64,000 bases of DNA. It comes from Bactericera cockerelli. Taxonomy: Eukaryota > Arthropoda > Insecta > Hemiptera > Triozidae. The DNA lies in NCBI GenBank assembly GCA_024516035.1, contig CM044964.1, forward strand, positions 26,436,866-26,500,865. Reading direction: 5' to 3'. Numbering within the stretch: the first letter of the stretch is position 1; each line of letters starts with the position of its first letter. The notes below the pieces were generated by a model, which saw nothing but the letters and a program-made list of their open reading frames with translations, was not told the origin of the DNA and ran no database searches. A program made the translations under genes and the position numbers. Shown here piece after piece: positions 56,480 through 64,000 of this stretch.

Positions 56480-56665
56480 AGAAAATCAAAAAGATTAAGC
56501 AAATATACAAGAAAAAAAAGAGAATAAAGTCTGTTAATGTCCTACCTAAAGGGCGGGGTTATTGCCTGTGGCAATCTCTTCCACCCAACCCTTTTGGTCA
56601 TTCTCCCTAGATAAGACCTTTTGGTCTCCCTAGATAAGACCTTTTGGTCTTTCTAGGGAGAATGA
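56480..56665 (-). repeat. LINE-type 3' end and a short repeat cluster
   Basis: 56480-56600 is the inverse of 51478-51540 (cctaaagggcggggttattg). 56589-56665 has ccctagataagaccttttgg twice plus the inverse tctagggagaatga. Confidence 0.7.
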
Positions 56666-56819
56666 TATGCAACCAGACAGTATAACCAACGTTGCTTGGA
56701 AAAGGGGTAGACCACATTTTTGAATTCATTTATCGAAGACTTTTTGGCATGATCCAATTTGAAGGCAAATGCAGGGGGACGGGGTACGCTTTGGAGAGTG
56801 CTGCATAAAGGAAACATTA

Positions 56820-57012
56820 GCAGAGTTCATGACACGTTGAATACCCCAGTTGACAGAACTTTCGTTTGGCAACGTCCAGTAAGTTTAGAAGTTTGATGGG
56901 TGATCATATAGACCTCGTGCGTGCTGGATTTTCCTGACCCTACCCAGGCTGGTCAATGTGGGAAGCTGGTTTATAAGTTTCCCGCAATTCGACGGTCCCC
57001 CACCAAAAAAAA
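56820..57012 (+). repeat. 5S-headed SINE (family B), diverged
   Basis: CACGTTGAATACCCCAGTT, acaactttcgtttggcaacg, then core (cccaggctggtcaatgtggg). Confidence 0.7.
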
Positions 57013-57154
57013 GGTAACATTGCAAACATTGCATCATCAAGCAGTAATATTAATTTGTAGCATTTTCTGTGGATACTTTTGGGTCTTTTGGTCCTTAGAC
57101 GACGGTAACTATCAGGTTGATAATAAGATTGGTGAAGGTATGTAGAGATTCATC

Positions 57155-57455
57155 AGCCTACGTGGCGTAGCGGTTAAGACTACTGCCCGTAGTCCAGATA
57201 TCTCGAGCTCGATCCCCGGTTGGAGCAGACTTTTCGAAGAAAATTATGTTCCCTCCAAACACGTGAGGCTGCCATTTCCGGCTGGGTGAGGTTAATGAGG
57301 GTAGCTCGTACGATTCCCAGGGAATGGAGGGTAACACCCCCGTCCGGATGAGGACGTAAAACCAAACAGAATCGATGGTGTTAGGAAGGGCATCCAGTCG
57401 TTAAAAAAAGTGCTCTACCTTACCAACCTCAACCATGAGGTTGAGTAATGCCGAC
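57155..57455 (+). repeat. Family A tRNA-headed SINE with tail A, full length
   Basis: GCCTACGTGGCGTAGCGGTT AAGACTACTGCCCG, GCTCGATCCCC (B box), core (GGCTGGGTGAGGTTAATGAG, GGAGGGTAACACCCCCGTCC), tail gaagggcatccagtcgttaa and caacctcaaccatgaggttg. Confidence 0.9.
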
Positions 57456-57569
57456 CCTATTAGCAACATAAACTATTATAAAGGCAAGGGAGGTATTTAT
57501 GATAAGAAAGGATTGCGGGTGCAGATAGATCTAATAAAAGCCTAAACTGTGAGAGCAAAGAGTCATTTA

Positions 57570-57752
57570 GGGCCACATCATGAAACAGGATTAAATATCC
57601 AGGATTCGTTAATCCAAGCCACTATCACTTAACAGCTGATATGAATGCGCTGTGATTGGTTGAAATTTCCACTTGAGGGTGTGCTAAGGGCAAAAGAGGA
57701 TATTATTAATCCTGTTTTGCATTAAATTAATATAATCCTGTTTCGTAATTTT
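57570..57752. mobile_element. MITE with GGGCC...ATGAAACAGGATTA ends
   Basis: tagggccacatcatgaaaca ggatta at the left and taatcctgtttcgtaatttt at the right, with the internal motif gcgctgtgattggttgaaat. Confidence 0.5.
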
Positions 57753-57773
57753 ATTATGAAACATAAATGGTCT

Positions 57774-57985
57774 GTCCCGGTAGCTCAGTGGTAAAGGCGG
57801 CACTCTGTGAATCCGCATCGGTTCCAGAGGTCGTGGATTCGAAACCCAGCCGCGACATGACAAGTTATCCTCCCTTACGGGATTTTTACCAGTTAATAAT
57901 ATGTCTTGGGCTTACGGCTGGAATAATGGGACTTTAATAGTCCTTATCGGGCAGTATAAATAAGGCGATATTATTATAATTATTA
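57774..57985 (+). repeat. Family C tRNA-headed SINE, full length
   Basis: GTCCCGGTAGCTCAGTGGTA AAGGCGGCACTCTGTG, GTGGATTCGAAACCCAGCC, body, (ATT)n tail. Confidence 0.92.
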
Positions 57986-58317
57986 GATATTATTAGGACC
58001 TTAGTCTCATTCTTGCAGGATAGACATCAAAGTATCGTTTATAAAACTAATTAAATCCTACAGATTTGGTTGAGACCAGCTTCTCGTAGACCCTGTACAA
58101 TCAGTGAAAGTCCTTTTCCCCCAACGTTCCTCCATTATTATTTATTTGATAGATGAGTTTACTATCATTAAACTGGCCAAACTTTGGTCATTACACCAGG
58201 CTTATACGTAATGATCAGACGACCATGAAGGATGATGAAAACATGGACTGAATGAATCACAAGAAAGAGATTCTCTAATTCACTCCCCAGCAGAATGAAC
58301 CGCACAGAACTACTAGA

Positions 58318-58548
58318 ACTTTGGGTTTTACGTCACTTTCAACTGCACGGTGGTATCACGACGTGAGTTTTACCTTCCAGCTACTCAAATTAACCTCACT
58401 CAGCCTGAGTGGACCGGGAATAGCCAGGGGGGGGAGGATTCGAATTTGAATGGGTACCCATTCAAAGTCCTGACCTTTCTGGATGATGCTTAACTTCAGT
58501 GACAGAACGAGAACTGTTGTATATTCAAGGTGCCATCGAATCTGACTG
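58318..58548 (-). repeat. 5S-headed SINE (family B), minus strand
   Basis: Tail and core inverse (gggttttacgtcactttcaa, attaacctcactcagcctga), 5S part inverse (gatgatgcttaacttcagtg, gttgtatattcaag). Confidence 0.8.
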
Positions 58549-58609
58549 AATTAGAGGCCAAGTACCTTGTGTATAATAAATATACAACAGTTTTTTTTTT
58601 TTTTTAACA

Positions 58610-59190
58610 ACCAACTTCAATAGCTTGATAGATAGCGACGGACTTGTAACCTAGAGGTTGGTGGTTCAAGTCACAAGTGAAGAAAAAAAAATTAGAAAAG
58701 CGAGTTTGCGTAGTGATTAACACAAATTTGATATCAGTTTATTTAGAACACAAACGATGATGCCTAACTTTTGTCAGGTTGCTAAAACACATCATAATCA
58801 TCAATAGAATTGTACAATGGTTTTAAATACTCGTTTACTTTCTATCCCATTCCCATGTAATACCTCTGTGGAAAATGAAATTTCCCTATATCATCCCTAA
58901 ATAAATTAACAACGCCATTTTGAAAACTATGGACAAAATTAATAGAAAAAATCGATATCTCAAGTCTTTGCCTAGCATCGGTTCTGCCTATCTTAGGCAG
59001 TACCTACGGCTTAGCGCCACAGAGGTATTATAAAAACGTCTATTAATTCTGAGTAGTCGTTTTTGCTTTAAGACTAGATTTTGCGTATTATTTTTAATGG
59101 AGAGCTAATGCTTTAGTAAAAACTTGTGAACTCGATTTTTTCTATTTCTTTTTCGCTCCAAATATTCATGGCTCAATAAAGTAGGTAGGT
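58610..59190 (+). repeat. Family D SINE, then spacer with a dispersed repeat
   Basis: 58610-58732 family D (AGCTTGATAGATAGCGACGG, GGTGGTTCAAGTCAC, gtgattaacacaaattt). 58915-59170 shares a diverged repeat with 23700-23870. No gene. Confidence 0.7.
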
Positions 59191-59279
59191 ACCTCAGAGA
59201 TAATGAAAAGATATTATTAAAGATTTTTTGCAAATTTTTGCAAATTTTTTTTCGGATAACTGATTTATCTTCTTTTGTA

Positions 59280-59368
59280 TATTTTTGGTGGGGGCTTGAG
59301 TTGGTGGTGCCCCCTCGGCCTCCTCATCACCCCTTATAGCCGACCCTATCCTCCTGTAACTTTTTTCT

Positions 59369-59403
<35 letters not shown>

Positions 59404-62400
59404 CTTCATATTGTTGTGATTTTTTTTCCTTGGGTTGTATATATTTATTGTTTCTTGTTCTTTTCCTTTTTCTTTATTTTTTGCGTTTTCTATGGATTCT
59501 TGTTTTCTTTCTTTTTTTTCTTTCTTTGATTTATTGCTGGTATTTGTTTTTATATTGAGTTGTGTTTACGGTGTATATTTCCTTTTTCTTTATTTTTTTG
59601 CTTTTTATCTGGATTTTTGTCATTTCTTCTTTTGCATTTTTTACGGGGGGTTGAGATGTTGGTCACCCCCTCGGCCTCCTCATCGCCCCTTATAGCCGAC
59701 CCTATCCTCCCATTGATTTTTTCTCCGTTTTTTCTCCGTTTTTTTTTCTGGTAGTATTGTCTTGAGTTGTGTTTATTGTAGGTGTCCTTTTTCTTAAATT
59801 TTTTGCGTTTTATCTGGATTCTATTATTCTTTGATTTATTTCTGGTATTTTTTTTTGTCTTCAGTTGTGTCTATTGTTTCATGATGTGTGTACTGTCCTT
59901 TTTCTTAATTTTTTGCGTTTTATCTGGATTTCTGGTATTTCTAATTTTGTATTTTTTATGGGGGGGTTGAGATGTTTGTTCCCCCCCTCGGCCTCCTCAT
60001 CACCCCTTATAGCCGACCCTATCCTCCTTCAGTTTTTTCTTTATTTCTTTCTTTCTTTTTTCTTGTTTTGGTAGTTCTATGTTCTTGTTTGTCTTTAGTT
60101 GTGTATATTGTTTCTTGATGTGTTTACTGTGTATGTGTCCTTTTTCTTAATTTTTTGCGTTTATTCTGGATTCATGTTTTCTTCTTTTTTCCTTTGATTT
60201 ATTTCTGGTATTTCCGTTTTGTCTTGATTTGTGTATATTGTTTCTTGATGTGTTCACTGTGTATGTGTCCTTTTTCTTAATTTTTTGCGTTTTATCTGGA
60301 TTCATGTTTTCTTTTCTTTTCCTTTGATTTATTTCTGGTATTTCCGTTTTGTCTTGATTTGTGTATATTGTTTCTTGATGTGTTTACTGTGTATGTGTCC
60401 TTTTTCTTAATTTTTTGCGTTTATTCTGGATTCATGTTTTCTTCTTTTTTCCTTTGATTTATTTCTGGTATTTCCGTTTTGTCTTGAGTTGTGTTTATTG
60501 TTTCTTGATGTGTTTACTGTGTGTGTGTGTCCTTTTTCTTAATTTTTTGCGTTTCATCTGGATTCATGTTTTCTTCTTTTTTCCTTTGATTTATCTCTGT
60601 TATTTCCGTTTTGTCTTGAGTTGTGTTTATTGTTTCTTGATTTGTTTACTGTGTATGTGTCTTTTTTCTTAATTTTTTTTTTCGTTTTATCTGGATTCTT
60701 TTTTTCTTTTCTTTTTTCTTTGATTTATTTCTGGTATTTTTTTTTTTTTTTTTCTCGAGTTGTGTTTATTGTTTCTTGATGTGTTTACTGTGTATGTGTC
60801 CTTTTTCTTATTTTTTTGCGTTTTATCTGGATTTCTGTTATTTCTAATTTTGCATTTTTTATGGGGGGGTTGAGATGTTTGTTCCCCCCCTCGGCCTCCT
60901 CATCACCCCTTATAGCCGACCCTATCCTCCTTCAGTTTTTCCTTTATTTCTTTCTTTCTTTTTTTGGTAGTTCTATGTTCTTGTTTGTCTTGAGTTGTGT
61001 ATATTGTTTCTTGATTTGTGTACTGATTATGTGTCCTTTTTCTTATTATTTTTTTTTTTTTGCGTTTTATCTGGATTCATGTTTTCTTCTTTTTTCCTTT
61101 GATTTATTTCTGGTATTTCCGTTTTGTCTTGATTTGTGTATATTGTTTCTTGATGTGTTTACTGTGTGTGTGTCCTTTTTCTTAATTTTTTGCGTTTTAT
61201 CTGGATTCATGTTTTCTTCTTTTTTCCTTTGATTTATCTCTGGTATTTCCGTTTTGTCTTGAGTTGTGTTTATTGTTTCTTGATGTGTTTACTATGTATG
61301 TGTCCTTTTTCTTATTTTTTTTTTGCGTTTTATCTGGATTCATGTTTTCTTCTTTTTCCTTTGATTTATCTCTGGTATTTCCGTTTTGTCTTGAGTTGTG
61401 TTTATTGTTTCTTGATGTGTTTACTGTGTATGTGTCCTTTTTCTTAATTTTTTTTTTTTCGTTTTATCTGGATTCTTTTTTTTTCTTTTCTTTTTTCATT
61501 GATTTATTTCTTTTTTCTTTGATTTATTTCTGATATTTTTTTTTTGTCTTGAGTTGTGTTTATTGTTTCTTGATGTGTTTACTGTGTATGTGTTCTTTTT
61601 CTTTTTTTTTGCGTTTTATCTGGATTTCTGTTATTTCTAATTTTGTATTTTTTATGGGGGGGTTGAGATGTTTGTTCCCCCCCTCGGCCTCCTCATCACC
61701 CCTTATAGCCGACCCTATCCTCCTTCAGTTTTTCCTTTATTTCTTTCTTTCTTTTTTCTTGTTTTGGTAATTCTATGTTCTTGTTTGTCTTGAGTTGTGT
61801 ATATTGTTTCTCGATGTGTGTACTGTTTATGTGTCCTTTTTCTTATTTTTTTTTTTTTTTTTTTTTTTGCGTTTTATCTGGATTCATGTTTTCTTCTTTT
61901 TTCCTTTGATTTATTTCTGGTATTTTCCCTCTTTTTTGTCTTGATTTGTGTTTATGTTTACTGTGTATGTTTCCTTTTTCTTCATTATTTGCTTTTTATC
62001 GGGATTTTTGTTATTTCTTTTTTGTATTTTTTACTGGGGGTTGAGATGTTTGTTCCCCCCCTCGGCCTCCTCATCACCCCTTATAGCCGACCCTATCCTC
62101 CTTCAGTTTTTTCTTTATTTATTTCTTTCTTTTTTCTTGTTTTGGTAGATCTATGTTCTTGTTTGCCTTGATTTGTGTATATTGTTTCTTGATGTGTTTA
62201 CTGTGTGTGTGTCCTTTTTCTTAATTTTTGCGTTTTATCTGGATTCATGTTTTCTTCTTTTTTCCTTTGATTTATTTCTGGTATTTTCCTCTTTTTTGTC
62301 TTGATTTGTGTTTATGTTTACTGTGTATGTTTGCTTTTTCTTCATTATTTGCTTTTTATCGGGATTTTTGTTATTTCTTTTTTGTATTTTTTACTGGGGG

Positions 62401-62620
62401 GTTGAGATGTTTGTTCCCCCCCTCGGCCTCCTCATCACCCCTTATAGCCGACCCTATCCTCCTCTAGATTTTTTTTTCTTGTTGTGGTAGTTCTGAGTCT
62501 TGTTTATTTTTCTCTTATTTTTATTTTATTTTTAATGTGGGGGGTTGAGATGGTGGTCCCCCCTTCGGCCTCCTCATCACCCCTTAAAGCCGACCCTATC
62601 CTCCTCTAGCTTTCTCGATT
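59280..62620. repeat. T-rich higher-order tandem array with eight GC-rich boxes
   Basis: A unit of about 130 bases (gcgttttatctggattcatg, tcctttgatttatttctggt, gtcttgatttgtgtatattg, tttcttgatgtgtttactgt) recurs, e.g. starts 60157, 60287, 60417, 60549. At longer intervals a GC-rich box of about 70 bases interrupts it: ggggggttgagatgtttgtt then cccccctcggcctcctcatc accccttatagccgaccctatcctcc. Boxes (at ctcggcc) lie at 59314, 59670, 59987, 60890, 61683, 62061, 62422 and 62564. The T bias makes all forward frames Phe/Leu-rich and long; I take these as artefacts. Confidence 0.9.
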
Positions 62621-62691
62621 TATATTCTCTTAATCTTGATGTGGTCATTTTAAGTAACAGTAAACAGTGAACAAGAACGAAAAGTTGATGA

Positions 62692-62895
62692 GAAGCAAAA
62701 CGAACAAAACAGCAGGAACAAAAAAATCTCGTACAAAATTACGAGAGAAATATTGACGAGAGTTTGAACATGACGCAAGAAAACGGGAACATTGACGTAA
62801 ATTTCTTGAACAGGAACATGGAACATATTGAATGTGACAACATTATCTTCCAAAGTCTTGAGGAACTGAAGATGGTGACAGAAATTTTGACATGA
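62692..62895 (+). pseudogene. Coding-like frame beside the T-rich array, unassigned
   Basis: 68 codons, open from a stop at 62689 to TGA at 62893-62895, of balanced acidic composition (RNIDESLNMTQENGNID, NRNMEHIECDNIIFQSLEEL). First internal ATG at about 62770. No domain recognised; could be a last exon or relic. Confidence 0.25.
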
Positions 62896-63584
62896 CTGGT
62901 AATTTTGATTTCTTTTCGAATGGAATTTGAGTGAAATAATATGTTTGTAATGTTTGAATGATTTTTTTCAAGTGAACTATGACTGAAGTGGCTGCGGATA
63001 TATTGAACAGGCCAAGATGATTTCCTCGTGCAATTAATATTAAAATATTGCGTGGCTGAAACGAAAGTCTACCTTTTATTTCCGAGTACAACAATAAACA
63101 GTAAAACTAGTGAAAAAGCCATGTTTACAATCACAATAATTATTTTTGTCCTGTGGGGCGGTTGATATTTTTTTATTTAACATCTTTCGCGTGGGGTATT
63201 GTATCAAAGGTCTCGATGTTCTCATGCTATCTATGTCTACTAATCGACATCTTTTCACTCTGCTGTTTATACTGATACTCATACACTGATGTGAGGTTCA
63301 CAGTACTACCAATATTTATTATTAATATTAAAATATCAAAAGTCTTATTTACATTTCAACATCCTGTCTTTACCAAGTTACCAGACGAAACTTTCAATGG
63401 CAAAAGGTCAAGGAGGTTAGGCTCATAAGGTGGTCAGAATCATATTTGAAATTTAGACGATTTCGGTTGATTGAGTTCTGATGAAAGAAAAGAAATACAG
63501 AAAATAAATTGCTAGAATTATTTTTTATGAGTCACATTTTTTTGGTGCCAAATACAGGCCCGAAACGTGTACGGCAATGCCTCA
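62896..63584. other. Spacer, nothing recognised
   Basis: AT-rich; no repeat ends or convincing frames. Confidence 0.35.
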
Positions 63585-63701
63585 TCTATACTTATAAAAG
63601 AAAGTTTCACTCACTGACTGACTCACTCACTGATTCATCACCGTTTCTCCGAACTGGTAAGTCCTAGGAAGCTGAAATTTGGTAGGGAGCTTTGTCTTAT
63701 A
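63585..63701 (+). mobile_element. Helitron 5' end, interrupted
   Basis: TCTATACTTATAAAAGAAAG after an A, then cactcactgactgactcact and agctgaaatttggtagggag ctttgtctta, parallel to 56252-56370. At about 63701 it gives way to acagggtggaccaaaaaaac, the box also found in the 14694-16978 arms, so another repeat follows and runs off the window. Confidence 0.65.
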
Positions 63702-64000
63702 CAGGGTGGACCAAAAAAACGTTTACACCCGTTAATGGTAGATTACTGACGACATTTCTAGGACGGATCTGCAATCCGTTTTTTCGGATTCGCCTTTATA
63801 ACTGCACAAAGTGATTTTTTGCAACTTTCTGAAAAAGTCCGACTTTGGCTTATTCTTCAGGTCAGAACTTTTTTCCTGTTTAAGATGAGTTGATTCTGAA
63901 CAATTCTGCAGAAAGCCAACAAAATTTCGATGTTTCTAGCTACACTACTTTGTTTTTTACGGTTTGATTTGGCATCTTTTTTGACACCTGAATAGAAAAA

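Noticed and set aside
59435..62490. Many overlapping plus-strand frames of 60-138 codons rich in Phe and Leu
   Set aside because: They arise from the T-rich tandem array, occur in all three forward frames and repeat with the array period; no single frame spans the units.

Overview
The window is AT-rich, repeat-dominated nuclear DNA from an insect. The evidence is one two-exon Osiris gene, a family found only in insects, with intron-containing genes separated by kilobases of transposable elements. The order cannot be fixed from sequence alone. There is no sign of bacterial, organellar or viral sequence.

Host genes occupy little of the 64 kb. An Osiris gene runs on the minus strand. Its promoter has a TATA box at 30540-30548, exon 1 is 29860-30343 and exon 2 is 13469-13779. 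The exons join in frame to a 264-residue secreted protein, and the roughly 16 kb intron is packed with repeats. A second gene is visible only as its last exon (44388-44716, minus). It encodes a cysteine-rich, multiply glycosylatable secreted protein that I do not recognise. A degenerate tandem copy of that exon with two in-frame stops lies at 44934-45247 and is cut by a mariner insertion (45253-45790). A few other short stretches look like eroded coding sequence but cannot be assigned.

The rest is a transposon collection in which many boundaries can be read to the base. (1) SINEs carry at least eight different heads, seven tRNA-like and one derived from 5S rRNA. The 5S-headed family and one tRNA-headed family share the same central domain, so they are modular. 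(2) LINE remnants: RNase H, reverse-transcriptase C-termini and a recurrent 3' end. (3) Terminal-inverted-repeat elements: hAT-type with 8-bp duplications (9944-13210, 14694-16978), four TTAA-flanked piggyBac-like elements (2051-2342, 12217-12496, 32796-33011, 41386-42386), a TA-flanked 1.2-kb element (34531-35751), a 909-bp element with perfect 36-bp ends (787-1695) and a perfect 244-bp foldback (37099-37636). (4) A 218-bp Helitron (56252-56469) and a second Helitron 5' end (63585). (5) Tandem arrays at 1-370, 4745-6660, 19261-19375, 36737-36930, 38200-38400 and the large T-rich higher-order array 59280-62620.

Layout: 0-9.9 kb satellites, SINEs and AT-rich spacer; 9.9-13.2 kb nested hAT element; 13.3-30.5 kb Osiris gene with its TE-filled intron; 30.5-42.4 kb SINEs, MITEs, foldback and TA/TTAA elements; 42.4-46.3 kb LINE debris and the secreted-protein locus; 46.3-59.2 kb SINEs, LINE ends and a Helitron in spacer; 59.2-64 kb the T-rich array and a Helitron start. 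Because many insertions interrupt older ones with recognisable target duplications, the window can be read as a relative chronology of transposition.
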